NCBI GenBank assembly: GCA_035384605.1
Contig: DAOOIV010000015.1
Location: forward strand, 1 to 64,000
Source: Phycisphaerae bacterium
GTDB taxonomy: Bacteria > Planctomycetota > Phycisphaerae > UBA1845 > PWPN01
Direction: 5' to 3'
Length of the DNA stretch: 64,000 bases
Shown: positions 1 to 8,680 of the stretch, in pieces
Numbering within the stretch: the stretch's first letter is position 1
Layout of the letters: every line of letters begins with the position of its first letter
Notes under the pieces: model-generated
What the model was told of the DNA's origin: nothing
The model's database searches: none
The model's input: the letters and a program-made list of their open reading frames with translations, nothing else
Position numbers and translations under genes: made by a program

Positions 1-1
1 A

Positions 2-946
2 GCGTTCTCCGGGACTGGTCCGTCGATCGATTTCAAGGTCTCGCTTCCCGCACAGGCCGCCTTGGCGATGTTCTGTTTCGTCGGCGCCGCTCGCAAGTTC
101 CACCGTGAGGACGTCCTGCCATTCACTCCGCTCATGGGGCTGGCATTGGTAGCCTTCTGGGCAACACTCACATGGCTGGGGATCGTCAGCATGGACCGGT
201 TTTTCGGCAGCGCCGGCCCCCGATCGCTCGGTCCGGGGGACCCGCTGCCCCCCGCGGTTCAGATTGTGTCTTCCACACTGCTCGGCGTTCTTGTCGCAAT
301 CGTGCCTGTGATGGCAAGCGCGCGGCTGGCGGCGGCGCACCATCAACGACGGCTCCTGCGGGACGTGGCGATCGGTTCAAGACCGCTGTCGCCCAATATC
401 ATGGTGTTGGCTGTAACGGTGATTCTGTGCACGATTCCCCTGGCCCTGATCGCAAGGGAAATGCGCGTGTATCACTCGCCCTGGACTTCCACGATGACCC
501 GGAATCTGGGATACACGGCCGTAACGATCGCGCTCAATCTGATCACAATCAGCTATCTCATGCGCATTCTTTACCGTGTTACCGGCAAGTCGGCCGTGAT
601 GGTCTTCCTTTTCGTCCTTTGCACGTGGATCGGTCCTCTTGCTCTCGACTTCATCCGTTTTGGTCTCTCCGGCATGCAGCCGCTAGATGATATTGTGACC
701 GGACTGTCGGCGTGCGGGCCGGTGGGAACCATGATTCTGATATGGGGGCAGTTCCAGGGCAGCGTCGAATTGGGCTTGAGCATCCAGGCGTGCTGCGCGG
801 CGATCTTCGCGCTGCTCTTTCACGGCACCCAGCCTCGCAAGGTCGTGCCCGAGGCAAGGGCCGCCGGCCTGGCGCTGGGCATCTCGCATCCGAATGCCGC
901 TCCCGCCGCGCCGCCGGAGGAACAAGCAGACTCCCCCTCTCCGTAA
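2..946 (+). CDS. Polytopic membrane protein, C-terminal part (5' truncated)
   Basis: The frame is open from the left edge of the window, so the true start lies outside; TTG at 62 and ATG at 68 are only internal candidates. The visible part has several hydrophobic segments: one near the left edge, then segments beginning around LMGLALVAFWATLTWLGI, VSSTLLGVLVAIVPVM and NIMVLAVTVILC, and further ones later. The tail is polar, Ala/Pro-rich and probably cytoplasmic. The architecture would suit an ABC-2-type permease or a related planctomycete membrane protein, but no diagnostic motif is visible and I do not assign a function. The next gene, gnd, is on the opposite strand, so this one ends a plus-strand unit. 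Confidence 0.7.
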   Translation, partial: AFSGTGPSIDFKVSLPAQAALAMFCFVGAARKFHREDVLPFTPLMGLALVAFWATLTWLGIVSMDRFFGSAGPRSLGPGDPLPPAVQIVSSTLLGVLVAIVPVMASARLAAAHHQRRLLRDVAIGSRPLSPNIMVLAVTVILCTIPLALIAREMRVYHSPWTSTMTRNLGYTAVTIALNLITISYLMRILYRVTGKSAVMVFLFVLCTWIGPLALDFIRFGLSGMQPLDDIVTGLSACGPVGTMILIWGQFQGSVELGLSIQACCAAIFALLFHGTQPRKVVPEARAAGLALGISHPNAAPAAPPEEQADSPSP

Positions 947-1051
947 CCACCCGATGCGGCATTTTGTTCGTTCGCGACCTGACGCAGGTTCGCAACAGCC
1001 GGCCGCTGGACGGCTCGGCGACCGACGCACCTATGGAGCAACGGCGCGTGC

Positions 1052-2458
1052 CTACGTCCAGTCGCTGTGGAACACGCCTGGCTTGTCAATGCGCTCGTAG
1101 GTGTGGGCCCCGAAATAGTCTCGCTGGGCCTGAAGCAGGTTGGCGGGCAGCTTCTCGCTCCGATAGCTGTCGTAATAGGCCAGCGCCGATGAAAAGGCCG
1201 GCACCGGAATGCCCAGATCCGCCGCGGTCGAGACCACCTTGCGCCAGTTCGCCTGGCTCTTGTCGATGATACCCTTGAAATACGGATCGAGCAGCAAATT
1301 GGCCAGATTCGGGTTGCGGTCGTAGGCTTCCTTGATGCGATTGAGGAAATGGGCCCTGATGATGCAGCCGCCCCGCCAGATCATCGCAATCTCGCCGTAC
1401 TTGAGAGACCATTTGTACTCTTCGCTGGCCGCCCGCATGAGCTGGAAACCCTGAGCGTACGAGCAGATCTTCGACGCGTACAGGGCGTCGTGGATCGCCT
1501 GGATGAACGCCTCCTTGTCACCCTTGTAGCCAGGGGACGGTCCGCTGAGCTGCTTGCTTGCCTCGACGCGCTCCTTCTTGATCGCCGAGATGCAACGAGC
1601 GAACACGGCCTCGGCGATCGTCGGGGCGGCGATGCCCAGATCCAAAGCCGAGGCGCTGGTCCACTTGCCGGTCCCTTTCTGCCCGGCGGTGTCGAGCACC
1701 ATATCCACCAGCGGCTTGCCGGTTTCGTCATCGATTCGCTTGAAGATGTCGGTGGTGATTTCAATCAGGTAGCTGTTGAGATCGCCGGCGTTCCATTTCT
1801 TGAACACCTCGTGCAAGGCCTTCGCCTCAAGGCCCAGGGCCTTGCGCATGATGTCGTATGCTTCGCAGATCAACTGCATGTCGCCGTACTCGATGCCGTT
1901 GTGAACCATCTTCACGTAGTGGCCGGCTCCGTCGGGACCGATGTACGTGCAGCACGGCTCGCCGTTGACCTTCGCGGCGATGGCCGTCAGAACGGGGGCG
2001 ATCATGTCGTAGGCTTCTTTCTGGCCGCCGGGCATGATGCTCGGGCCTTTGAGGGCACCCTCTTCGCCGCCCGAAACGCCGGTCCCGATGAAGAGGAAGC
2101 CTTTGGCCGACAGGTCCTTGTTGCGGCGGATCGTGTCCGGGAAATGGCTGTTGCCGCCGTCAATGAAAAGGTCCCCCTTGTCACACAGCGGAACCAGCAT
2201 GTTGATGAAGTCGTCGACCGCCTGGCCGGCCTTGACCATCAGGATGATCTTCCGAGGCTTCTCGAGGGCGTCCACGAACTCCTCCAGGGTCTTGGCCCCG
2301 ATGAACTTCTTGCCCTTGGCCCGGCCGTTCATGAAGTCCTCGGTCTTCTTGTACGTTCGATTGAACACGGCCATCGAGTAGCCGCGGCTCTCGATATTGA
2401 GAGCCAGGTTCTCGCCCATTACCGCCAAGCCGATCAGACCCACTTGCTGTTTTGCCAT
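1052..2458 (-). CDS. gnd: 6-phosphogluconate dehydrogenase, decarboxylating
   Basis: Oxidises and decarboxylates 6-phosphogluconate to ribulose 5-phosphate with NADP(+), in the oxidative pentose phosphate pathway. At 468 aa it has the usual full length. The N-terminal Rossmann motif is GLIGLAVMGENLALNI. GGNSHFPDT and the signature around SGGEEGALKGPSIMPGG form the substrate site. The C-terminal all-helical domain ends in the usual YERIDKPGVFHSDWT-like tail. I chose the ATG at 2458 (MAKQQVGLIG) because a GGAGAG ribosome site lies about 8 nt upstream and family members start here; the frame is open further upstream but that stretch falls in repeat DNA. It stands alone on the minus strand. A transketolase gene at the right end of the window belongs to the same pathway. 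Confidence 0.97.
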   Translation of the reverse strand: MAKQQVGLIGLAVMGENLALNIESRGYSMAVFNRTYKKTEDFMNGRAKGKKFIGAKTLEEFVDALEKPRKIILMVKAGQAVDDFINMLVPLCDKGDLFIDGGNSHFPDTIRRNKDLSAKGFLFIGTGVSGGEEGALKGPSIMPGGQKEAYDMIAPVLTAIAAKVNGEPCCTYIGPDGAGHYVKMVHNGIEYGDMQLICEAYDIMRKALGLEAKALHEVFKKWNAGDLNSYLIEITTDIFKRIDDETGKPLVDMVLDTAGQKGTGKWTSASALDLGIAAPTIAEAVFARCISAIKKERVEASKQLSGPSPGYKGDKEAFIQAIHDALYASKICSYAQGFQLMRAASEEYKWSLKYGEIAMIWRGGCIIRAHFLNRIKEAYDRNPNLANLLLDPYFKGIIDKSQANWRKVVSTAADLGIPVPAFSSALAYYDSYRSEKLPANLLQAQRDYFGAHTYERIDKPGVFHSDWT

Positions 2459-2474
2459 CAGTCGCTCTCCACTC

Positions 2475-2572
2475 GTTAGAACCTTCCGGCCCGACATCCG
2501 TGCAGCTTGCGCGCATGTCTCTGGATCGCCGTGCGCTTGGGTTGCGACCCGCAAGAAGGCCGACGGACTTAG
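2475..2572. repeat. 98-bp dispersed element, copy A
   Basis: This stretch aligns without gaps to 19853-19950, at roughly three quarters identity by eye. Shared blocks include GACATC, CGCATGT, TTGGGTTGCG and a terminal CTTAG. The end of the element is palindromic (AAGGCCG-A-CGGACTT here, AAGGCGG-T-CCGCCTT in copy B). Copy A begins 16 bp upstream of the gnd start codon, and its CTTAG end points away from gnd. The rest of the gap to 2709 shows nothing I recognise. Confidence 0.7.
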
Positions 2573-2709
2573 CCGGAAGCCCAGAGTTTTACCCGTGTTT
2601 GAAGGGGAAGCCGGCGGGTCCGCAGTCCCCGACCAGCCAACAGCCGGACACCCCGCTCAAACCGGCTCTTGCCCGGGACCGCAAGATTCTACGACCCATC
2701 TGCGATAGT

Positions 2710-4227
2710 TCAAGTCGGTCTCGTCGCCGTCAAGAGCCGTCTGCGGAGGTCGGGGGGCAGAAGATTAAGCTGCCCTTTGACCTGATCGAGAAGCTGATCA
2801 ATGCTCAGATGGAGGTCCAACTGACCGCCCAAGGGCAGATCCTGGCCCAGAATCCTCGCGGTGATCAGGGCAGGACCGGCCGGCCCCAGCCCGCTCAGGA
2901 CGCGCACTTCCTCATGATCGATCAGGATTCTGACTCCCATCTGGGTGTATTGAACACGATCAGGCAAAAGCTGGCTCGGCAGCCACAAACCGAACACCTT
3001 CTCGAATGCCTCCGTCAACAAAGCCTTCTTGATCGTCCCGGTCTGGCCGGCGGGAGGCTCGCCGGACAGCTCGATGTCGCCGCCGGCAATGCGTTCGTTT
3101 TCGATCACCAGTGAATTGATGCGGGCTCGCAGTCGCCCCTCCAGCCCCGTCTTTCCGAAAAGCCTCTGACACAAACCGTCAAGCGAGCCGCCGTCCCAGC
3201 TTCCCAGCACGTGCAGGTTGCGTACGATGCCCTCAGCGACCTGTCCATCCAGCACGCGAAGCCTCGCGATACCCCCAAGCTGCGGCCATCCGAACCTGGC
3301 CAGTAGCGGGTCCACCGCGATCTCCGCGGCTTCTCCTCTGAACCGCAATTCTCGCAACTGGCGGTCCTGCACGACCAGTTTTTCGATCGTCAGATCGAGC
3401 AGGCCCGAGACGGCACCGCCGGGGATTCGTTTCGTCCACTCATCCAGACGAACCTTTTCCGCTCGACCCGACAAGACGATCCGGTCGCCCCCTCGCGACT
3501 GCATCAGCGTGATCGTCCCGCAGAAAGACCCCTGGGTTACTGGGGATTGGAGTATCTGGTCGAGCCCCAGTGACGTCAGAGGCAGTTCCGGAACCACCAG
3601 CACAACCTCAGGCAGAAGGTCGTCAGCCTCGGGATCGATCCGGGCCGAGATGTGGATGGGAGCGGAAGTGACATGGCCGTTGAACTGGTGACAGACAAGA
3701 TCCGCGTGCCCGCTTCCCTGAACATCGAAAACCAGCTTGCCGTCGACTCCATCCGCGTGCAGATTGCAGCCCGGCCACTGCCATTCGAGACGGGCCCCGT
3801 GCAGTCGGACGATCCCGAGTTTCACCGCCTGGAAGTTGTGCTTCAGACCGGCCTGCAGGAGGCGGGTATAGTCATGCGATCGCCAGGCCTCTGAGCCGAG
3901 CAGCCACACCGGCTCATGGATGTCGAGCGATGCCTCGTGCCCGCCGGGAGCGCCCGATTTGTCCCAGATCACCCGTGGGCACCGAAAAACGAGGTCCCGC
4001 TTCTCGGGCAGCCAGACGCGGACATCGTCAAGCTGCCGAGCTGTGAAACTGTGCGGGGAGATGCTCCCGACCTCAGTAGGCAGTCCGAAGAAGCCGACCA
4101 GATCGGCTTCGAGCCCCCGGCGATAGAGGTCGCTCTGGTAGTACAGGGCATGGGCCACTGTGGCCGCGACCACCCCGGCGACCATCAGCCATGTCCCCCA
4201 GGCTGCCGCCACCCTTCGCTTTCGCAT
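2710..4227 (-). CDS. Membrane-anchored AsmA-like protein of unknown function
   Basis: 505 aa with an N-terminal basic stretch (MRKRR) and one membrane segment at about residues 8-28. The rest is predicted to lie in the periplasm. The body is rich in short beta-like stretches with repeating 'GxxRLRVLDGQVxxGxVRNLxVLGxW' texture, and ends with LHLSIDQLLDQVKGQLNLLPP. One N-terminal anchor plus a long beta-rich region resembles AsmA/YhdP-type envelope proteins, but I see no diagnostic motif, so this is only a structural comparison. The ATG at 4227 follows an AGGAGC ribosome site. It is divergent from the sensor kinase gene on the plus strand, with about 210 bp between the start codons. Confidence 0.65.
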   Translation of the reverse strand: MRKRRVAAAWGTWLMVAGVVAATVAHALYYQSDLYRRGLEADLVGFFGLPTEVGSISPHSFTARQLDDVRVWLPEKRDLVFRCPRVIWDKSGAPGGHEASLDIHEPVWLLGSEAWRSHDYTRLLQAGLKHNFQAVKLGIVRLHGARLEWQWPGCNLHADGVDGKLVFDVQGSGHADLVCHQFNGHVTSAPIHISARIDPEADDLLPEVVLVVPELPLTSLGLDQILQSPVTQGSFCGTITLMQSRGGDRIVLSGRAEKVRLDEWTKRIPGGAVSGLLDLTIEKLVVQDRQLRELRFRGEAAEIAVDPLLARFGWPQLGGIARLRVLDGQVAEGIVRNLHVLGSWDGGSLDGLCQRLFGKTGLEGRLRARINSLVIENERIAGGDIELSGEPPAGQTGTIKKALLTEAFEKVFGLWLPSQLLPDRVQYTQMGVRILIDHEEVRVLSGLGPAGPALITARILGQDLPLGGQLDLHLSIDQLLDQVKGQLNLLPPDLRRRLLTATRPT

Positions 4228-4438
4228 GAGCTCCTGGTGCCCTTGTCGGTTGACGACTCTCGCCGATTCGGCAGGCGGTACTTGCGGCCGCCCTGCCCGG
4301 CGCAGCCTCGACCCGGCCGAGCCCGCTCGTCCCCAACTGGCCGGTCGAAAGCGATACCAGTCTACGCACCGCCGGCCTCCGATGCCATCTTCCGCCGGGC
4401 AGTGCGAGCCTCACGGGCGGTGTGTACAATGGCCGGGC

Positions 4439-6262
4439 ATGAGGCTGCTTTCGCTGTTCCAGATCTCCCTGGCCCGCAAGTGCCAGTTGCTGTTCGGCCT
4501 CGCCGTGCTCTTGATCATTGCCGCTGCACTCTTCGTGCCCGGCTATTACATGGGTTCTTTCGTGGATCAGATGCACGTCCAGCGCGCCCAGCAACTGGCC
4601 GCCGTGGCAGCCGCTCGCATCGACCCGGCCGCCGCCGACTGGCGCCAACAGCAGAAGGCTCTTGACCAGTGGTGGGAAGTCAACGAAAAAGTCATTCCGT
4701 TTCTGAAAGAGTGCCGTCCACGGGTGATCAAGCTGCTGCCGGCCGACAGCGAAGAAGTCGCCGCCCAGCAGCGGCAGGAATTCGCACGGCTCATCGGCAA
4801 CCTGTCTGCGCAGGTGCGTCCGGTCGTGGAGAAGCTGAAGCGGCGATGGGATCCCCCCGCCGCTTGGCAAGTGGCTCGATTCGCATGGGAATCCCTGCCG
4901 GAGCACAAGCGAGATCATTGCCTGAAAGCGATTCGCCGGGCGGCCGCCGACTTGGGACGCGCATTCGCCATCGGTAACCAGTGGTATCCGCCGCTGGACG
5001 AATTCCAGAAGAACTGCGTCGAACGAATGCTCAACGAAGGCTCCAGCGGCGAGGGTGGGCCGATGCGCTCACCGGACGGACCGACGGTCTACCGATACAT
5101 TCAGGCCGTCAGGGGATCGCCCTCTTCGCCGTCAACCGGCCACCCGCTCATCGGCATCATTGACATCAGTCTGTCCGCGCCGATCACGGATGAGTTACGA
5201 TTCCTTACTCGCGCCATCCTCGTGCTGGCCGGGCTGCTGGCCGGGTTCCTGGCGATCCTGGTTTTCTACCTGATCTCGCAACGGCTGATTCTGGCTCCCG
5301 TTCGCGAACTAACCGCACTGGCGGGCCGGATCGCCGGCGGCGATCTTCAGGCCAGGGCCAGCCTCCAGACCGGCGATGAGTACGAAAAGCTTTCCGACGC
5401 CTTCAACGACATGCTCGTTCGCCTGGAGCAGGCCCGAGCCGAACTCGAAACGGCCAACCGTTCCCTCGACGCAAAGCTCGGCGAACTGGCCGAAACCAAC
5501 GTGGCTCTCTTCGAGTCAAACCGCATCAAGAGCGAGTTTCTCGCCAACGTCAGCCACGAGCTTCGTACTCCGCTGACCTCGATTATCGGCTTTGCGGACC
5601 TGTTGCGGGATTCCATGCTCAGCGGTGGGCAGATCGACGTCGCACGGGCCGCCCGGTTTGCCGACAACATCCTCGTCAGCGGCCGCGGACTGCTGGACCT
5701 GATCAACGACCTGCTGGACTTGGCCAAGATCGAGGCCCGCAAAATCGAGCTGCATCGCACCGTCTTTTCGCTTCGCGACGTCTGCGAGGCGCTGTGCGAT
5801 TTCGTGCGCCCGAACATCGAGAAGAAGTCCCTGGTCATGACGACGGACATTGACGAGAACCTGCCGATGATGACCTCTGACGCCGGCAAACTGCGGCAGA
5901 TCCTGTTTAACCTGTTGAGCAACGCCATCAAGTACACGCCGGAAGGAGGATCGGTACGCCTTGAAGTCCGCGTGCTCGCCGGTGGCCGGTGGGTGCGGTT
6001 GGCAGTGATCGACAACGGGCCGGGCATCGCACCGGAAGACCAGGGCAGGATCTTCGAGAAATTCCATCAGTTGGACTCGTCGGTGACCCGCGAGCACAGC
6101 GGAAGCGGGCTGGGGCTGGCGATCAGCAAGGAGCTTTGCACAATGCTGGGCGGTACCATTCGCGTGGAAAGCGAACTCGGCCAAGGCTCGCGGTTCATCG
6201 TCGAGCTCCCCGTTGAATGCCCCGAGTCGGCCGAACGCCCGCCGATCCCGCTTCGTGCCTGA
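4439..6262 (+). CDS. Membrane-bound sensor histidine kinase with HAMP domain
   Basis: 607 aa. TM1 is at about residues 17-36, a periplasmic sensor region at about 37-255, and TM2 at about 257-280. A HAMP domain follows (APVRELTALAGRIAGGDL), then a short coiled coil at about 325-360. The kinase core is complete: H-box SHELRTPLTS with phospho-acceptor His373, N-box around NLLSNAIKYT (about 491-500), G1 DNGPGI (525-530) and G2 GSGLGL (555-560). The sensor region matches no domain I recognise. I chose the ATG at 4439 because it begins just before the first membrane helix; a TACAAT hexamer at 4422-4427 leaves little or no leader. No response regulator lies next to it, so it is an orphan kinase whose partner is elsewhere. 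Confidence 0.93.
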   Translation: MRLLSLFQISLARKCQLLFGLAVLLIIAAALFVPGYYMGSFVDQMHVQRAQQLAAVAAARIDPAAADWRQQQKALDQWWEVNEKVIPFLKECRPRVIKLLPADSEEVAAQQRQEFARLIGNLSAQVRPVVEKLKRRWDPPAAWQVARFAWESLPEHKRDHCLKAIRRAAADLGRAFAIGNQWYPPLDEFQKNCVERMLNEGSSGEGGPMRSPDGPTVYRYIQAVRGSPSSPSTGHPLIGIIDISLSAPITDELRFLTRAILVLAGLLAGFLAILVFYLISQRLILAPVRELTALAGRIAGGDLQARASLQTGDEYEKLSDAFNDMLVRLEQARAELETANRSLDAKLGELAETNVALFESNRIKSEFLANVSHELRTPLTSIIGFADLLRDSMLSGGQIDVARAARFADNILVSGRGLLDLINDLLDLAKIEARKIELHRTVFSLRDVCEALCDFVRPNIEKKSLVMTTDIDENLPMMTSDAGKLRQILFNLLSNAIKYTPEGGSVRLEVRVLAGGRWVRLAVIDNGPGIAPEDQGRIFEKFHQLDSSVTREHSGSGLGLAISKELCTMLGGTIRVESELGQGSRFIVELPVECPESAERPPIPLRA

Positions 6263-6290
6263 CGCGACCCGGCCGCATGGTGCCCTTCTC

Positions 6291-6824
6291 GTGAGCCATG
6301 ACCCCATTCAAGCCGAACGCTTATCGCAAAGGCAAGCCGACGAAGGTTCTGCACCGAGGCGATGCCTCGATTGCGGGTACATCATCGACCACCTGCCCGA
6401 GCCGAGATGCCCGGAGTGCGGGAAGGATTTTGACCCGAACAAGCCCGAGACGTACTGGATTCGCCCCACAAATGCCAAAACAAACGGCATCAACTACGTT
6501 CTCAAAGGGACGCTGGCCTTCCTGGCGGCGCCGGCGTTCATTGTGATCAGCAGACTGCCGTCAATGGGATGGTTGGAACCGGCTCGCGGTCCCCTGTGTG
6601 GGTTCGTTGCCGTTCTCGGCATTGGGTTCGGGTTTGCCTACCTCTCGGGAACTGTCGCGACGGCACGAGGCGCCATCCCTCCCTGGGCTCTGAAGAACCA
6701 TGGAATCCGCCTGATCTGTGGGCCCGGCCTGACGGTACTTGAGCACGTCTGCTGGGCAATCGCCGGTTTCTGTTTTGCAGTCGGCCTCCTGATGTTTGCC
6801 GGCCTGTTCTGGAGCCTCCTGTGA
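6291..6824 (+). CDS. Zinc-ribbon membrane protein of unknown function
   Basis: About 177 aa from the GTG at 6291, which lies 28 bp after the kinase stop codon; the frame is open upstream into the kinase gene, so the start is uncertain. A cytoplasmic two-knuckle zinc ribbon comes first (CLDCGY, then CPECGKDF) and is followed by three or four hydrophobic segments (for example GTLAFLAAPAFIVISRL and LCGFVAVLGIGFGFAYL). The same type of ribbon (CTRCGYNLRGL...CPECGLEI) sits inside the giant membrane protein at 52370-58456. The partner or substrate of such ribbon proteins is not evident from sequence. It may be transcribed together with the upstream kinase. Confidence 0.7.
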   Translation: MSHDPIQAERLSQRQADEGSAPRRCLDCGYIIDHLPEPRCPECGKDFDPNKPETYWIRPTNAKTNGINYVLKGTLAFLAAPAFIVISRLPSMGWLEPARGPLCGFVAVLGIGFGFAYLSGTVATARGAIPPWALKNHGIRLICGPGLTVLEHVCWAIAGFCFAVGLLMFAGLFWSLL

Positions 6825-6845
6825 CGACCGACGATCGTTCTCGGA

Positions 6846-7022
6846 ATGTATCCCGTCTTCGGTGGCGTTTCCGAAGGCAGGACATGGTCGAAATCCGCGC
6901 AGCGGATGGGACCTGCCGGTGATCCTGTCCGTTCTCGGCAGGTCTCGGTCGCGGTGGCGACCTGGACACCGGCCTACCGTGACGGCCGCCGATACCTGTG
7001 CCACCGTTTCAGGGATGTACCC
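6846..7022. repeat. REPIN-like inverted repeat, copy 1
   Basis: Two inverted arms meet around a short spacer. The left arm holds GGCAGGACATGGTCG and ends in GACCTGCC near 6917. The right arm starts GGCAGGTCTCGGTCGC near 6937, contains GGTGGCGACC and ends in GGCCTACC at 6978. Outer arms (ATGTATCCC with CGGTGGC on the left, CCACCG with GGGATGTAC on the right) extend the inverted repeat to about 6846-7022. Related copies are at 34299, 46864 and 58528. It fills about half of the 333-bp gap before the prepilin-like gene. Confidence 0.7.
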
Positions 7023-7050
7023 TCGCTCCCGGGGAACCTTTGGAGATACC

Positions 7051-7079
7051 TTGGCAAGAGAGCTGGCGCGCGGTATAAT
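7051..7079 (+). promoter_or_regulatory. Sigma-70-type promoter of the prepilin-like gene
   Basis: TTGGCA (7051-7056) and TATAAT (7074-7079) are separated by 17 bp. The match is 5/6 and 6/6 to the housekeeping consensus. Transcription should begin near 7086, leaving a leader of about 70 nt before the ATG at 7158. Confidence 0.65.
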
Positions 7080-7157
7080 TCGCCGTTGCCCCCGGGGAAG
7101 CACCCGTTGCATCAATTGTGGTTCCGATAGTCCGCCGCGTGCGGGGAGCTACCGATT

Positions 7158-8048
7158 ATGCGCCGGTGCCTGACCCATCAAGCCTTCACGTTGATCGAAG
7201 TCCTGGTCGTCGTTGCGATCCTGGCACTTCTGGTCGCGATTCTTCTCCCGTCGCTCCAGGGAGCACGCAATCAGGCCAAGCTCACGCACTGCAAGGCAAG
7301 CGCCAAGCAGATCGCAACCGCAATGAGCATCTACCAGGCGGAGGCTCAGGGATACGTGCCGATCATGCTGAACTGGCATTCCGGGCCCGTGTACAACGCT
7401 CCGGCACGGGCAGTCTTTCTCTCTGTGGCCCTTCGCAGCGTTGAAAAGGGCCTCTTCGGACTGTCGAAGCGCGTTTCTACCACCGGCCAACACTTCGATC
7501 CAAACGAGTCTTGGTCATCTGACACCCGCGACGACTACGAGGCACGCTTTCTCCCAGCCCACTACGTCTGCCCGTTTGAGCGGGGCCGGCAACCTTGGGA
7601 CTTAAGGCACGTCGGATTCGCACCGCCGCATACGTTGTGGGAGTGGAACGGTGTCATGGAGTCGTACCAGACGTGGCTCTGGGAGGACATCGTTCGAGAT
7701 CAGCAGGTCTACTCTGAACCCGTAGGCTGGTCCCGGCCTACAGACGGCCTGCCCCAGTATTCCGTCATGACCTGGAATCAGGTACGCCAGACCGGAAAGC
7801 CGCCAAGCGACCCGGCCATCAAGAACCTGCTTCACCGGCGGTGGACGGACGGCGAGGCCCGCCTTCAGAAGGCTGCCGGGTTAGGCGGCGTGACGGTCAT
7901 CTACTGTGCCATCGGTGAACATATGGAGATGGGAAGTCGTCGGATCGACATGGGAAGCCACCGGACCAGCACCGGCGGAGGCACAAACGCAATCTTCGGC
8001 GACACGCACGTCGAATGGGTCAGGGGCACGCGCATCGGATGGCCGTGA
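7158..8048 (+). CDS. Prepilin-type N-terminal domain protein (pseudopilin-like)
   Basis: 296 aa. The N-terminus is a type IV prepilin leader, HQAFTLIEVLVVVAILA. Cleavage is expected between Ala9 and Phe10, with Glu14 as the conserved E5 residue of the mature chain. One hydrophobic helix follows, then a soluble domain. The C-terminus has GDTHVEWV, equivalent to the H/D-G/W box that ends many planctomycete proteins of this class. The family is processed by prepilin peptidase and displayed through a type II-like system; the individual role is unknown. A strong promoter sits 80-107 bp upstream and the lipoprotein gene follows 44 bp later, so the two probably form an operon. Confidence 0.85.
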   Translation: MRRCLTHQAFTLIEVLVVVAILALLVAILLPSLQGARNQAKLTHCKASAKQIATAMSIYQAEAQGYVPIMLNWHSGPVYNAPARAVFLSVALRSVEKGLFGLSKRVSTTGQHFDPNESWSSDTRDDYEARFLPAHYVCPFERGRQPWDLRHVGFAPPHTLWEWNGVMESYQTWLWEDIVRDQQVYSEPVGWSRPTDGLPQYSVMTWNQVRQTGKPPSDPAIKNLLHRRWTDGEARLQKAAGLGGVTVIYCAIGEHMEMGSRRIDMGSHRTSTGGGTNAIFGDTHVEWVRGTRIGWP

Positions 8049-8092
8049 GCCGAGCCGACCCCGACCACCTGAACCAGACAGAGGTGTGAAAC

Positions 8093-8443
8093 ATGACGCG
8101 GATCGCACAATCGACGTTGTTCGTGGCTCTCTACCTGTTTATCGGTGCAATGCTACTTGTGGCTTGCGGACGTGATACCAACTCGAAAGCCGGCGACAAG
8201 TCCCAGGCCGTGAACGTGATCTGCACGCGTTGCGGAGCCGACGCAACCATCCAGATCACCGGTGACGTCAAGGACGAGGTTTGGCCCAAGCCCTGCCCCT
8301 CGTGCAAACGATCGAGTGCCTATCCTTCGGGAAAATGCAGCCAATGCGGCAAGCTCATTCCGCTCATGGACCCGCGCACCCGAGACTATGCGGTGCCGCA
8401 GTCGTGCTCGCACTGCGGCAAACCCTGGGAACCCCAATCCTGA
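8093..8443 (+). CDS. Small Cys-rich lipoprotein with two zinc ribbons
   Basis: 116 aa. Residues 1-25 form a lipoprotein signal ending in the lipobox LVAC, with lipidation expected at Cys25. The mature part carries four CxxC pairs: CTRCG, CPSCK, CSQCG and CSHCG. This is enough for two treble-clef-like or rubredoxin-like zinc ribbons, or another metal site. Zinc ribbons are normally cytoplasmic, so this many CxxC pairs on an exported lipoprotein is unusual. A GAGGTG ribosome site lies just upstream of the ATG. I know no named family with this layout. Confidence 0.75.
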   Translation: MTRIAQSTLFVALYLFIGAMLLVACGRDTNSKAGDKSQAVNVICTRCGADATIQITGDVKDEVWPKPCPSCKRSSAYPSGKCSQCGKLIPLMDPRTRDYAVPQSCSHCGKPWEPQS

Positions 8444-8680
8444 ACGGCGGACTGCTAACCCCTCAGTTGCATGAAATCCGACCAGGAACAATCGGACGGG
8501 GTATGTAGGGTCTGTGCTCGCGGATCAGGTTATCTGCAGGCGGCCTTCTCGCAGGGTTTCCTGGCTTGCACTAAAACGCCGGCACCGGTGCATTACGCCG
8601 TAGGCGACCAAACAAGCCCCATCCTCGATTCTGCATTCGCTATTCTTCGCTCCGCAGCGTTGCCGTATGCAATGCCCCGG

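Noticed and set aside
1349..2479. A 376-aa open frame on the plus strand opposite gnd
   Set aside because: It is a codon-position shadow of gnd in GC-rich DNA; its protein has no recognisable domain and gnd is certain.
6846..7022. Insertion sequence
   Set aside because: No transposase frame is present within the inverted arms of any of the four copies.
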